Notes under the pieces: generated by a model
The model's input: the letters and a program-made list of their open reading frames with translations, nothing else
The model's database searches: none
Told to the model about the DNA's origin: nothing
Translations under genes and position numbers: made by a program
Shown: one piece after another, positions 37,258 to 49,814 of the stretch
Layout: each line of letters opens with the position of its first letter
Position numbering within the stretch: position 1 is the stretch's first letter
From: Phallus indusiatus
Taxonomy: Eukaryota; Basidiomycota; Agaricomycetes; Phallales; Phallaceae
Direction of reading: 5' to 3'
Assembly (NCBI GenBank): GCA_027605045.1
Contig: JAQFWX010000022.1
Location: 1 to 64,000 of the forward strand
Length of the DNA: 64,000 nucleotides

Positions 37258-39139
37258 ATCGTCTTTGATTTCGTTTTAGGCTTCATTTATTCTTTCGTTC
37301 ATACTATGTGGCTTGGCTAATAACATTAATTTGATTATAATCATAAGAATATTTTCCGTACCCATAAATTTCATAAGATTTTACTACATTTTTTTTTCGT
37401 TCATATGTAGCTGATAAGAATATTCATTTGATATCAATTATACTTCTCAGTTGAGTATTTTATGTACCACCGATTCTATAAGATCTTTTGTATTTGTTTG
37501 TCACCCACCTCTTGCAGCCGAGTCTTGCTACGTGCCAACATCATGTTTTGTTCGAGTCTTTGGCTTTAGGCACATGGATGTTTTTAATAGATCTGTAATT
37601 CATTTTCACCAATTCTGCATGGAAAATATGTAAGAACCGGATGATAGACCTTGATTAATGAGGATTGTAAACACCATCTTTTGATATATCGTACCTGGCA
37701 TTATCATCTCACTGTACATCATCCAAGACCATATGGTTCTCTTCAATGAGATATCGCCATATTCCCAAGTTATACTGACACTAGTAGTCTCCGGCCATTG
37801 ATATTGAGGACGCGCACCGTCAATACAGCGCCGTCTCTCCCGCGCCATGAGGCTCTGAAGCTGGGTGCCTGGTGCTGATCTTCCCGTCGATCTCACGATG
37901 AGAAACAATGATACTCCATCTCACCTGTATAGATTTGTATGGGAAACATTGAATATTTCAGGCCTTTTTGCGGTGGCCACGTTCGTTGTCAAGTATCGGA
38001 AACTAGGCTTTTTTGCTTGAACATCGCTTGTTTGATAGACGCAGTGACTGTTCCGGAAAGGCCGCGCAAACCGACAATGTGAACGTTGAGCTTCCACATC
38101 TAAGGTAATAATAGGCTCTGTCAATGCGAAACTTATGAGAAACGGAAACAGATACTCATTAAGTCGGATCCTTTTTATTAGCACAGCTTCGCTGTCACGG
38201 TGCCAGTGGTACCGGTGCGTAACTTGAAAAGACCTGTTAGCGAAAGCAGTGAAAGCTTGTTTAGTCTTTTAATCAGACCCCACGTAGAATTTGCCATACC
38301 AATCGCAAAGGAAAAATGGTTCAAATGGAGTCGAAATTGATAACAAATGAATGACAGGACTTAACCTAACTTAACGGAGAGGTAACACTGGCAGCGGGCA
38401 ATTACATTTAACTTAACGTGCCTTGCCATGTGAATATGTGCAAATGGAGCATTATACACAGCAGAGCAACGACAACCAAGCAAGCTCTCGCATGTTCAAA
38501 CGTTCAAATTCAAACGTTCACCGGCACCGTTCAGAATACAGCGCAACCGGGACGCGCATGTTACATAATTACAAGTACGTAAATTGTCCCGGCACCGCCC
38601 GAAACCTTCCGCCTGAAGAACGGGAAGAATGTAATGAAACTTGCTAGTACGCAAAATATCTTATGATTATAATCAAACTGACCTCGCTGCAGCTACATGT
38701 GAACGTAAAGGAATAAATTAAGAAGCCTAAATCGAAATAAAAGACGGCAAGACGGGATGCGAGATGTTAACGTTTACACTGGTACCAGTTCCTTTTCTTT
38801 GCTCTGAAAGTTGTAAAATGTTGTCATCATATCTCCCACACATTCCGCTCATACTAGTGGCCTTGTTTGGAATGTTACCATGTTAGGAATGACCGCCTGT
38901 CGGGATTGATGTTTCAAATAAACTCCATGAAACAATTCTTTGATTGAAATTAAATCATAGCATGCGTGTTTATGATCACACTAAGATGAACAAGGGAACA
39001 TTCAGATGATATTACGCAACAAAGAACTTTGGTTTGATTCAGGAAAGGTAGAGCTTTCAATTTCAAAACATGTGGTTTTGTGGCACTAATGAATAGATGT
39101 GTAAGATTGAAACGGGGATAAAGGCCTGGTATACCTTCA
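37258..39139. other. Intergenic, possible gene relic on the minus strand
   Basis: Two adjacent minus-strand frames (37606-37908 and 37921-38184) with partly coding-like peptides (for example SVSITWEYGDISLKRTIW) could be exons of an unrecognised or decayed gene. I could not build a consistent model with a start. The rest is AT-rich with no features. Confidence 0.35.
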
Positions 39140-39742
39140 TCATTTACCCTTAGACTTGTAGTAGCATTCAATTTCTCCATGCTCGAGCGCATTGCCATAG
39201 GTCTTAAATCCTTTAGCTACAGCGGACCAACTGGGATCGGAAACTGTGAGAACAATTGAGTTCGTGTAACTCGCCCAAGGGCAGTTCCACTCAAAAGTAC
39301 AAATCTTAGTCCCGGAAGTCATATCGAATAGGGAAAAGGAGCCCGTGGTCCCACTGGGTGAACTCGAACGCCCGCAGGAGCAAATGAGAAGTTCATCACC
39401 AAACTTTACCACCGAGTTTTCGATTCGGGACACGGGAATCTCGGAATCTTTGTCCCCTGTAAATACTCAGATGAGATAAAACAATCATATAGTGAATTAA
39501 TTACATTCGTCTTCATAGAATTTTCCATATGATAAAGAGACATTCTTGATTTGGATAGAGTGGGTGTTGGGATGATAGGGTTCATTGTAACGGTAATAAT
39601 GATTTACGATACGAACGGACATCCATTGAGAGTACCCGAGTGCTTGAGTGCGATTACTATTAGCCTTCATCACCGAGCAGGAAGTTGAAACGCTGGGTTT
39701 GACTGGAAGATGTTGTAGTAGAGATGCCAGGCGCCGCGACAT
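39140..39742 (-). CDS. Aegerolysin family protein, copy 1
   Basis: Two exons, 39505-39742 and 39140-39456, intron 39457-39504, giving 184 residues, or 160 from the ATG at 39670. Family marks: YSQWM near the start, a YGK before the splice, KDSEIP just after it, CGRSSSPSGTTGSF and EWNCPW. Aegerolysins (ostreolysin/pleurotolysin A type) are small acidic beta-sandwich proteins that bind sphingomyelin/cholesterol or ceramide phosphoethanolamine membranes and form pores only with a MACPF partner. The ~25-50 residue N-terminal extension before YSQWM is longer than usual. No secretion signal. The copies share the intron position. Confidence 0.85.
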
Positions 39743-40997
39743 CAGGCTTCAAAATGTGCCAATTATTTAAACAACCAATGGCCCCACATTTTCAACGAGT
39801 CTTCGAGTATCCCGGTTTTGGATGAGATGTGTCTCCCTTGGGTCAGCCGCTGCACGCCCCACATGGTGACTGTAAATGAAAAAGGAAAAACTATTGGAGA
39901 CATACCCTATAAGGAAAAAAGATATCATTGAGTGTTTCTAGATTATCCAAAAATGATACTAAAGATCTTTAAAAGGATAAAAATTGAGCCTGAACATGCA
40001 GCATTGCATCCCAATCCAGAAGAACATATTCCCTTCACAATTCCGGGGTTCTGAATTAATTTGACACTTATATATGCTAAGAGAATTGGGTACTGAGATA
40101 TCGCCCGGAATGTTTCTCGCATTATAAAAGGGAGTGCCTTCGTCTGGTGTTCAATAAAAAACAGTAGTATCAGAGTTCCTTATGGAAGCAATATACAACT
40201 CCAATTAAAAAAACAGACGAAGAAGTTTTGGGTAGGAGCGAGCTTGCTCACAATGCCCAACGGGCTTCATAAATGCCCTCGTAATTGGATATTTAATATA
40301 CAGTAATGTTCTCTGAATCACCAACATTTCGCTTATACAAATGAAATAATCGTCTTGAAAAGTAATACAATTTCCTCATCGTCTCGTCGTCCATGTTGCA
40401 TACATTGGCTTTGGGCCCGCTAATTAAAGCACATCAGAAAATGCCAGCATCTTGACAAGGGACATACAGCTTCTGAGGTGAAGCATATTCAACGGGGTCC
40501 AGGGTGATCTGAGAACAAATCACGAATTGATTCCCTCAACAGTACGATCAGCAAACGCAGCCCAATCATTTTACTCGATCAGGCAGTTTATTATGAGTAA
40601 AACCCTATATTAACTCTGAGTCTGCAGTACCATCGGTACCCCTTTAATTCTAGCTCAAGTTAGCAGCCAGTCTTAAAGGCACATCGTACTCGTGATAAAG
40701 ATATAAAGAAAACCACGTGTAAAGTGCAACATTTGAGTCAAACTATGTACCTTTAGCACGTCTCCTTCTAAATTTCGCTTGTGTTGTAACTTGAAAGCAG
40801 ACTTGAATAGACCTACTGCTATTTTTACCATGGTCTTAACTGACTGCCTTTAAGCCCTACGCTCCAGTCTGACTACTTAAACATCCCTTGGCCAGAGACA
40901 GTCGACTCAGTAGACAATATAATCAAATTGACATGACATGACAAGAAAGCCCTTTCAATGAATCTAAGTACATCTCCAGTTGAGGTTTAGCTTATTA
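39743..40997. other. Spacer between aegerolysin copies 1 and 2
   Basis: No MACPF-type or other coding sequence seen. Contains the promoter of copy 1 on the minus strand (an AT-rich TTTAAATAAT near 39762) and otherwise unassigned sequence. Confidence 0.4.
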
Positions 40998-41487
40998 TCA
41001 TCTACTAAAAACAAGATTCCCTGACTCAAGTGTATGAGACCCCATGAATCCGGACTGAGAAACATCCCAAGTGGGATCGCCACGCGTAATTGTCAGTTTT
41101 TTGTTTCTCGCTCCGTTTGACCAAGGACAGTTCCATTCGACTCTACAAATGTTGGTATGGGAAGTTATATCGGCAACTTCAAATGCACCCGTAGTGCCTG
41201 AAGGTGACCGATAACGCCCGCAGGCGTTTATAGCGTAGTGATCACCAGGCTGAATGTGCGTATTGTTTATTCGACTCGACGGAATCTCGTCATCTTTCCC
41301 CCATCTGAACATTTTCAATATGAGAGAGAAAACGAGGTTTATTGTGAAAAATTGACATACATGGAGTGTAGAACTTCCCATATGATACGAAGGCATGTTC
41401 TATTCTGATAACCCGGTCACTTTTGTTTTCGATCTCAAATTGTACCCATTCATCGTATCCGAGCAGCGTGGCGCGGTTGACCGACAT
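40998..41487 (-). CDS. Aegerolysin family protein, copy 2
   Basis: Exon 2 is 40998-41304 and exon 1 starts at 41487 (or 41502). Family marks are GYDEW, SYGKFY, KDDEIP, CGRYRSPSGTTGAF and EWNCPW. The strong donor used by the other copies (GTATGT, intron from 41360) does not match the acceptor phase here; a weaker donor three bases on (intron from 41356) does. The discrepancy coincides with a run of five G just after the acceptor, so either the weak donor is used or one G is missing. Expected length is about 145 residues, typical of the family. Copy 2 lacks the N-terminal extension of copy 1. Confidence 0.8.
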
Positions 41488-41502
41488 GGAGCTAAGTTTC
41501 AA

Positions 41503-42104
41503 TCAGATTCTGAAGGGAAATGGTTTGCGTTGGGACCGAAAGATGTGAAAGCTGCGCGAACTTTGAAAGCGGTCTTGCGACGGAGAAGGTTATCTGGTTC
41601 ACAATGCCAGTCGAGGGCGTATTTATGATATACTTCTATTCTCCGAATAAAATAAATGATCGTGCGATACGTAAACATTAGATATTCACTGTACGATAAA
41701 TGATCATTTGGTAGAAAACGCCCAAAACAAAACAAGGGACAAAACCGAGGAGATAATATTAAAGAAGTCAGGAAACCAAATTGAACTGATTCTATAAAAT
41801 TACAAAAAGAGCACCCAAATGTTACTGTTAATAATAGTCGGGGAACGCCTAATGCGTATCTTCGAGGTTTAGACGAGTCGAGTGCTTGTCAGTCACTGCT
41901 GGCAGATTATTTTCAAGAGCATGTGTTAATCTAAAGTATGTCGCACAATACGCCGCACCCTTTTGCTTTGACGCTTTCCTGTTTGTGTACGAATTGAGTC
42001 AATTCTATCATATTTACTATATTGTTTTAGTGCTAAAAGCAATAAACTGATCAGATTGATGAGACACGATAAGGAAATTTCATTCTCTAAAATAACAAAA
42101 ATTG
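41503..42104. other. Spacer between aegerolysin copies 2 and 3
   Basis: Short unsupported ORFs only. It should hold the copy 2 promoter on the minus strand; no clear TATA box. Confidence 0.4.
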
Positions 42105-42646
42105 TCATTTCATTTTACTAATGAAGGAGCGTGAATAGGAAGCAATCATGTATAATCGACATTCTGTACCATTATATGTGCAAACAATATCTCCACTCCC
42201 AAGTTCATTCCTAAATTTGAATCCGATCGCCTCGACAGACCAATTGCAATCGAATGTTGAGGTTACTAGTGTGTTAGACTTACCACCCCAAGGACAGTCC
42301 CAGTTAACCCTACAAATGTGACTCCGGGATGTTTCGTCGAAGAGGTCAAAGAAACCTGTGGTCCCAGGTGACCATTCACGACCGCAAGAGTGTATGTGAT
42401 AATGGGCACCAGGGCTAATCACGATATTTTTTATTTGACTCGCAGGAATTTCATAGTCTTTACCATCTGTGAACAGTCAGAAATGGAGGAAGCGTTTACA
42501 TATTTAAGCTGTTTACATCCAGCATGGAGTTTCCCATATGATAGAGCGACATTCGCGATTTTGATTAAACGAGAGTCACTTTTGTTTTTAATATCGAAAT
42601 TTACCCATTGATTGTATCCGAGTGTTGTACTACGCTTGGTCGTCAT
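42105..42646 (-). CDS. Aegerolysin family protein, copy 3
   Basis: Two exons, 42517-42646 and 42105-42466, intron 42467-42516 (GTAAAC...TTCACAG), giving 163 residues. Family marks are GYNQWVNFDI, SYGKLH, KDYEIP, CGREWSPGTTGFF and NWDCPWGG. It is closer to classical ostreolysin-type aegerolysins around the CPWG motif than copies 1 and 2. The C-terminus runs ~20 residues beyond the usual end, suggesting that the ancestral stop was lost or a further splice is missed. Confidence 0.83.
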
Positions 42647-44381
42647 TGCGTCGGCGTTTCGGTTATACGAGGAAGGATTAATTTGGGGCCGTTAAAGGTG
42701 GAGAAACTGGAAAAAAAGCAACTTCACGGGTCCGGAGAGAGTCTTCTATAGTGCCGTGCCCGGATCTAAAGATATATACAGGTCCTAACCACCAATAAAT
42801 GGTGCGATACATAAATTGACTGCGTTTGGACAAAGTGACCCACCTGAGACTACCCTACAGATGCACATTCAGAAGAGAGCTCCCGAAAAAAGCCAACACA
42901 CTAGATTGAGTTAGAAACCAAACCTAGACAAACACAGGGTGCTTACAGACGTAAATCAATACTTTAGTACTTAAAACGATCGCTACAGGTCATGAACTCA
43001 CCACATGGCCACACACTTGGATGTACCGCCAAATTCCATTTTTGTTATTTGAAATGAGAAAGCGGCAGAATATTACCTGCGTATTCTTGTTGTACATGTC
43101 CCACTGATTCCCTTGATATCGATGCTTGATTGTCCACGCGTGTCACCGGCACCCGTACCCGACACCTATGCGAAAAACCACTTCTAAATAAGGTTTCCTA
43201 CTTCTTATCATGAGCTAGAATATTAGCTGATCAGCCCGGGTATACACGTTAACCAACAAAGTCTCTTGATCAAATGGACAGCGACGAACCTTAGTGGACA
43301 ACAAACTTTCCTAGAAAACGAGTCCTTCTCAGGAGATATGATTCTGATCCAAATGGAGCGAGAAAATGTTATGGAAGCTAATGAAACAGAAGCAAAGACT
43401 CACATCATTCAGGCAATATACACGCATTGAAAAAAAAAAGACCAAGCACAAACAAGCGCCGGCACAGCATGAGGGTAGCGCCCAGCAATCACCAGTATTA
43501 CGTCTTCGTCTTCCGAACCGCATGTACACCTGTCCTGGGCTGCAGTATTTCAGTTACAAAATTTCGAGCTGAACTCAAGCCGCAATGCGGTGTCGAGTAA
43601 AAACCTGTTTTCAACCGAACCAAGTTGTGCCCATCACTATGGACTTCTTTTCCTTTCACACCACTTCGTAATCTTCAAGCTTTTGCTTATTCAGAGATCA
43701 CAGCCTAATTTAACTTCCCCTGTGAACGAATGAACGATATGCATCCTCGTTTAATATGTATAAATTGAGCTTCTTTTTCTGGATCAGAGTGTCAAAATTG
43801 TAACAACGCTGACTTCGAACAAAATTGATGACAACATGGGAAGCCTGAAGATTGCCAGAACAAAGGAAGCTCCAAAGTATATGCATCGGTAGAAAAATCA
43901 TTGGGACTATCACGCGGGAAAACAAAGCGAGATGTCAGCGCGACAGGGAAGTTTCATATCTCATGGTCATGTTGGAGGAACATCCGAACGAAGGAAAACC
44001 ATTACGGGAAGATATAACCTTAAGTATCGCGTAAAGCGGGAACCTCCTTCATGGTACCAATCTACAGCCAAGCTGCCGGCATTTTGAAAATACAACATTT
44101 TCGGCTCCTTAAAGGCAATCATAAGCTGTTGATGAATTCGAAGGGAAAATATCAATGTGACTGATTTACATACATAATTGTTTATCTAGTCCCATCACCG
44201 CACTCACCATCAATGAACTATCTCTTAGTTGATGATTTTTCTTAAATCTCGGAAGTACATTTGTTACACGGAACTTGAGGGGAACATACAAACTAGATAA
44301 AAATGAGGGAAAATTGTTCAAGTCTGATAAGTCTTGTTAGTATTCAGTTTTTCCCCTCCCCTTTTTCTCTCTTAAGCCACG
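42647..44381. other. Intergenic, upstream of the aegerolysin array
   Basis: AT-rich with a possible TATA (GATATATAC, ~42769) for copy 3. No MACPF partner gene and no other recognised coding sequence. Confidence 0.45.
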
Positions 44382-46540
44382 TCACTTTAGTTCATTAAAG
44401 CTTTGCAACAATGATGGGGCAGCATTCCACTCTTCTTCCCACCCATCTCGCACATCTTTATGGTCATCTCTCACAGGGATACCCAGAACTCCAGTATACA
44501 GCACCATCTCCGATCCCGCAGCATGCTCCCCGATTAACGTGGGCAACACAGCCCGCGCGAAAATCAAGTTAGAGTTCGGGTCAAGTCTCACCGCTCTACC
44601 TTTGCGTCCGTTCGCCTCCGTCGTACTCGTACTCGTTGAGAGACCAACAATACCCGATACTCCTGCCGAGGACCTCGCCAACGCAGCACCATCTTTCTCG
44701 AGTTTCCCTTGTGACAATGACAAAGGGCCTGGGAAGTCTTCTAACGCGCGTCCGTCTTCACGTTGACCGTATATCGCCCAGCCGCCCTCAGCTGAAACGA
44801 GGCTTCTTCTCGTCCTGATAACGTGCTTTCGTACGTGCCATGCTTTATGTTGAGGTGTAGGAGGAATGAGCAAGGTGAGGACTTCAACGTCGGGCCACGG
44901 CTTCCAACTGCTGGACAGCCGGCCGTTCTCAATTTTCGCATCGAGAGTGTCTCTACGGACTTTCCATGTCTCTCCACTGTCGTCGCTCAGTGCGAGCGTA
45001 GAATCGCCTCCGATTTCCTCAAGCGACTCATTTGCGACGGGAACGCTGAATCCGAAGCTGGCACTGTAGGCAAGTTTCCCATATTTTTGGGCACTATGAC
45101 GGAGTGGGTAGTGGCATTTCTGGCCGGACGATAAGAGAAAAGTGTGATTGCCCATATTCGTAACGAATTGTAAGGGATGATCAAGTCCAACTGTGCATTC
45201 GCGCAAAATGGCGGGATAAGGCTCTTCCACTGCAGACCAGAAAGGGTGGGACTCTGGAAGAGCGAGAGGTATAAATGATTTGCAGCACCAATAAGGTGAG
45301 CCCGGGGAGTTGTAGTTCTCTAATATGTTGTGATTGGGATATACGTATCCTAACGTGACGATTCCGTCGGTGTCGAGGAAGGGCTGTTTGGTCCAGTAAC
45401 GGAGATTACGAAGTAAGAGACCTTTGATCACGCCCCATGTAAACGGACCGTCGGGTAAGACATCTGCGAATGCCAAAGCACCCCAGAACGAAGCTTGAGC
45501 GAATCTGTAGGTGGAACTGCGACCGAACGGAATAGCGGGACCTAATGATATCGTTCGTCAGAAAAAAAACCGAGATAGTGGTGTGACTGGTCTCTGTGTG
45601 CCTACCATCAGGATCGAAATAGTGGATAAAATGTGCAGCAAAGAGATTTGCTCGTTTACGATATTCTTGGCACCGTTCGGGATCTTCCTTTTGGGCTAAC
45701 TTTGAGTAAACGAGTTGAGCAAATTGGATAGCGAATGAGGAGGAATAGTAGTCTAGTTGACGGACACCCTCTGGACCATCTCTGGACCATCCTACGCTAA
45801 TATTGAGTTAAGAGAAAAGCAGGATGTAAACTTAGGAATAACCTTGTCCTAGGTAAAATGTATCAAGGTGATCTAAATCGGCTTTCATCCGCGTAGAGGA
45901 GAAATGGGGTGATTCCACTTTAGAGAGACCGAGATTCGCAAATACCTAAGTATGCTTAGAGAAAAAGCCTTGACAAATTAGAATTCGGCAAAGTTACTCT
46001 GAACCATAACCAATTCGTATCGGGCATTTCCTATCAGGAATCAACTTGAATTACAAAAAAAAAGAAAATTTTTAACTAGGTCTTTCTCTTTACCTTATCG
46101 TTCATTCCTCCAAGCCATTGCTCCATGTTCTGTTTCGCCTTATCATCAAGGACATCCCAAATCTGCTCCTTGGCGACGGCAAGCGTGAACCCAATAGCGG
46201 AGCATTCCACCATACGCTGATCCTTATTGCGCATATTTCCCCAGAATTCCTCATGGTCTGGGTTCGTCCCGCTTGCAAACCCTTTGATCCATCTCGCAGT
46301 GCCTTTGTAGTATCCTCCGCCAGCCAAAAGAGATGCCAAGGCCCAAAGTGGCCTCGAAAAAGTTTCTAATTGGGCCGCACGTTCGTCATAGTGGGTAGCA
46401 GTATTTCCCAGCCGTATCAAAGCACCTCCAGGCGAAGTATGGCGTTCAAGAGGGTGCAAGATGTCTTCCAAAAAGGACTTCAAATGTTCCTTTGTCTTCA
46501 AAGGGTTTTGTTCGATAGAGCGGGAATATGAGCTGGCCAT
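44382..46540 (-). CDS. DUF2264 protein
   Basis: Five exons fit: 46094-46540, 45998-46030, 45843-45945, 45606-45791 and 44382-45541, giving 642 residues. DUF2264 proteins are ~600-residue bacterial and fungal proteins with an alpha/alpha-barrel-like N-terminal half, thought to act on carbohydrates but uncharacterised. Visible family features: [36 protein letters not shown] near the N-terminus, [36 protein letters not shown] in the middle, and [20 protein letters not shown] followed by HPFW. Exon 4 begins with a perfect 11-bp tandem duplication (GATGGTCCAGA twice) right at the acceptor. No signal peptide. Confidence 0.88.
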
Positions 46541-47132
46541 GAGAGAATGTAGATTGCAAAAAAATAGTTTATCGGCCACGCATTCTTTTCTCTTAGTTTT
46601 TGAGTGTGTGCAGACCAGCTGAGCACAGACCGGAATGACCATGATTACAAGCGGCCCGCTCGGCAAGCGAAGACCCCAGTTTTTCCGCGGTTTATCCGGC
46701 GTTAACGTTTTACGCTCCGCTCTCAGATGCGTGACTGTGACGCCGTGACGCGTGATGAACACACTATTTTTATTTTTCTTTGTCCTCATCACTTTGGACA
46801 TAAAACGCAGGGACATCTGTACATGTTGCATGGACATTAATGGCCTGTGAACAATTCCTACATATGGACAATTCACTTTGGTCAACAACAGAATGGAAAA
46901 TGGCCAGAAAGGAGTGGACCCGACAAAGCCAAATCATTCAGCCTCCATAACGTGTTCGTCGCGTTGCTTGCCCATCTTTCCTTTGTGGACCAGGTCCACA
47001 TTTACAAGTCATACTTATGCAGAGGGATAATGTCCTTTATCCTTTCGTGGACGCTATTGACACTATAAAACCAAGCAAAGCTGTATCATTTACGGACCCT
47101 CCCTCCATTACATTCATAAAGAGCGTCCCCCA
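46541..47132. promoter_or_regulatory. Divergent upstream region of the DUF2264 gene and orphan gene
   Basis: Contains several GGACA/TGTCC words (TTTGGACATA, ACATATGGACA, GCATGGACA) and a TATA-like ACTATAAAAC near 47061, ~65 bp before the ATG at 47133. The same words occur before the orphan gene at 9144. Confidence 0.35.
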
Positions 47133-47810
47133 ATGGCAACCTCACTCGCCAAAGCAACCTTTCACCTCAGGAAACTCTTCTTTTTCTCAAAGAACATCGA
47201 CTTAATACCAATGCCGTTTTCAAACGGCAATACTTGGTTCACGATGAGATGCCGTTCTCCAACCAGTTCCCTGGTATCCGACCGTATTCAATCTCAAACA
47301 ACCCTTTATTCCACGTCCACCGATGACACCTTCAGCTTCTCAACTCAGTTCAATACTACGAATTTTCGTTGCATAACATGCGATTCGGGAACGGCATGCG
47401 AACAACGATCGCGCTGCCTCAATGCCATCAAGTGCGTTAAAGCTCGCTTCATTCGCTGCCCAAATTGACCTTTGTTTATTCTCTTCATCAGACAGAACAT
47501 GTTGAACATTTCAAGCCATCTGCCAGAAGAAGACGCGCGAGAAGAACTACTGTCGTACTATGACGCGCACTGCGCATATGAGTACTATAATCAACGATAC
47601 ATCAGGAGCAAGGCCAAACTTTCTCGTGGCCACTTGGAGCTTGCCTTCTTCGAGAAGCAAGCCAAGAGTCGGAAAATTTTGTCACCCGGTCTTCTTGAAG
47701 ATATGGAAAAAGCGAGACAGAAGATTGCCGCAGCAGAGAGAGAATGCGAACGGGTTGCCGCCGAAGTACGAGACAGAGCTAGGGCTTTGTTCGAACTAGG
47801 TCGATTTTGA
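47133..47810 (+). CDS. Orphan protein with a charged coiled-coil C-terminus; gene model unresolved
   Basis: The last exon is convincing: from about 47492 (acceptor TTCATCAG) to the TGA at 47810, encoding LPEEDAREELLSYYDAH and a long Lys/Glu/Arg-rich helix (MEKARQKIAAAERECERVAA). Upstream, two frames compete: the open frame from ATG 47133 (111 codons), and a +2 frame that reads QETLLFLKEHRL and EMPFSNQFPGIRPYS and looks more protein-like. A missed intron or a one-base loss near 47133-47300 could reconcile them. No family recognised. Treat the span as one probable gene. Confidence 0.45.
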
Positions 47811-48215
47811 ACCGTTTTTACTTAACGCTCTGGCATTTTAATTTTCTTTCCTCATTTTTTAATGTATATCATTTTTATGTATCTTACATTACATGTGTAG
47901 CTGTATCTCCTTTCATATTCAATGGCGCATTCTTTCAGTCTGGCGTAGATGCTTTCAAAATCAAACTCCTGCTTACTTTCCATCTGAGCTATGAACAAAG
48001 AGTTATAGGAAAATAGATCATTCACGGTCAAAAAATTATTTCACTTTTATCCGTACGTCTGACCAAATATGTACACAATTTACACAAGGTTTAGCAGACG
48101 ACTACAGACAGATATTGTTATTTCACTTCGAAGTAAATGATTCTTGGCCTAATTATTTTGAATGAGGGGTATAAATAAACATAGTTCCCTACAAAAATTT
48201 ATGGCCTTAGACTGA
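47811..48215. other. Convergent 3' region
   Basis: Between the 3' ends of the orphan gene and the sulfotransferase-like gene. AT-rich, no features. Confidence 0.4.
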
Positions 48216-49203
48216 CTATGCTTTTTCTTCCTTAAACATTGGAAAAACGCGTTCTCTGAAATCAGTTGAGTCGTTGACATGAGGGAATGGTTTGTTAGGT
48301 TTCGGACTAACAAGGGAAAGTTATATGAACTTGGAAAGTTTGAGGGAACATGCCGTAAAACTTACACTCCCAGATATGCACACAACGGTCCCCATCCTTG
48401 CGATACCTCGTAGATAAGCAGTTTATCTGCAGGGATAAGCTTCTTAATGCGTTCGTTATGAACAATAATAGCCTGTTGTGTGTCTGTTTCCAGAAGACCT
48501 TCGTGATACCGAGCTGAAGCAATGTTTGCAGTGAGGTTGGCGACCCAGTAACAATGACAACAACTGAACTTTTGGGTACGAACCTAGCATATCCTGCTCA
48601 AACCATTCCAGAATAGCCTGTTGATACGGAGTACGGTTTTTGTTTGCACGCAAAACTTCGATGGCTGGTATAATAGTCTGCTTCATGCTGGTTTCCCACT
48701 TGGCCGGATCTCGTGTTGCCTGGGAGGGCAAGCAAGGGTAATTATTACAAAAAAAGAAATGGGCATGAAAGGTACCCACCAAAATGTATTTAGCATCGGG
48801 ATAAGCCTCATAAATTGCTTCAGGGTATATAACTAGCGGATAATCCAAAAGGGAGTTATATGAATCTAACAGGGATCGAACATCATCTACGGTTGCCAAT
48901 CCTGATTTGAATTTTAGTCTCAATCAGATAAAACATCGCGTAAGAAGACCTACCTTTTCCAATGTTATGCCATGCCTTGACATGATCGGGGTCCTTTCTG
49001 TGTAACAAAGCTGCCATCTTGTGAAACGGACCGAAGCCTAACTCAACTAATGCCATTGCTAGACTCATAGTCTGCGATGGTATATGTCTATCTGCCTTGT
49101 CTATTTTCGATGAACATATTGAACTTACACCAGTCCGACCCAACCCCAACGAGATTACCTTTGGAGGCCCCGTTTTTGTTTCGCGGTTTGATTCGGAGGA
49201 CAT
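48216..49203 (-). CDS. Sulfotransferase_4 (P-loop) family protein
   Basis: Six exons with consistent phases: 49129-49203, 48954-49071, 48780-48901, 48584-48719, 48366-48513 and 48216-48306, giving 229 residues. The N-terminal nucleotide-binding signature VISLGLGRTGT-MSLAMAL spans intron 1. Later motifs are DYPLVIYPEAIYEAYPDAKY, ATRDPAKWETSM, HNERIKKLIP, LLIYEVSQGWGPLCAYLG and the C-terminal PKPNKPFPHVND. This is the large fungal family often labelled 'NAD-dependent epimerase' or P-loop NTPase; a PAPS-dependent sulfotransferase fold is established but substrates are not. Members are slightly longer (~230-290). No membrane helix seen at the C-terminus. Confidence 0.88.
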
Positions 49204-49814
49204 TATTGAGACTGAGGTGATTGCAGACCCAGGGTCGACTCACGTTACTTATATATAGGTTGAACGGGGAACGCCACGATGTACGGGCTATATCATATAT
49301 AGTCACCACGCCTCCATGTATGGCGAAAAATTGAATATTGATAACAATCAGAATTCAGCCACAGGCGAAAGAGCCACATAAACGTAATGCCTTGAATTCA
49401 GATACGTCATGAGCAAGCATGAGCACCAAAGAAATGGTGGATAATATGCGCACGCGGTGGCGGTGGAATATGTATCTAGACCGCATGTCATCAGTCTATT
49501 AATCTGTAAACGAAACGAGGCAGTTTCTGAAGACAAATAAGACGTGCAACAAGTGAAGTGCCTGGTCCTGAAAACAATTGTTCACCTCTTGCAAATGTGG
49601 GCCTGAATCCTCCGCCCGAATTCTTTAAACGTAATTTTTTTTTGCAATGTGCACGAACGGTTTGTGTGAGAGAGAATTTGGACCAAGTTTTACCCTATTC
49701 TATATACTTTATAAATACTTTATATTTAATTAATTTTACGGAGCTAGCGCTGACGGCAGAAGTTGAAAAATCACAAGTGGGAAGGGGTCAAAGCCATTTT
49801 TAGTCGTAACATTC
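49204..49814. other. Intergenic, upstream of the sulfotransferase-like gene
   Basis: Holds its presumed promoter (CTATATATAAG region near 49245-49260 on either strand) and a very AT-rich stretch near 49690-49740. No gene. Confidence 0.4.

Noticed and set aside
44539..45134. Several ORFs on the plus strand
   Set aside because: All antisense to the well-supported DUF2264 exon.
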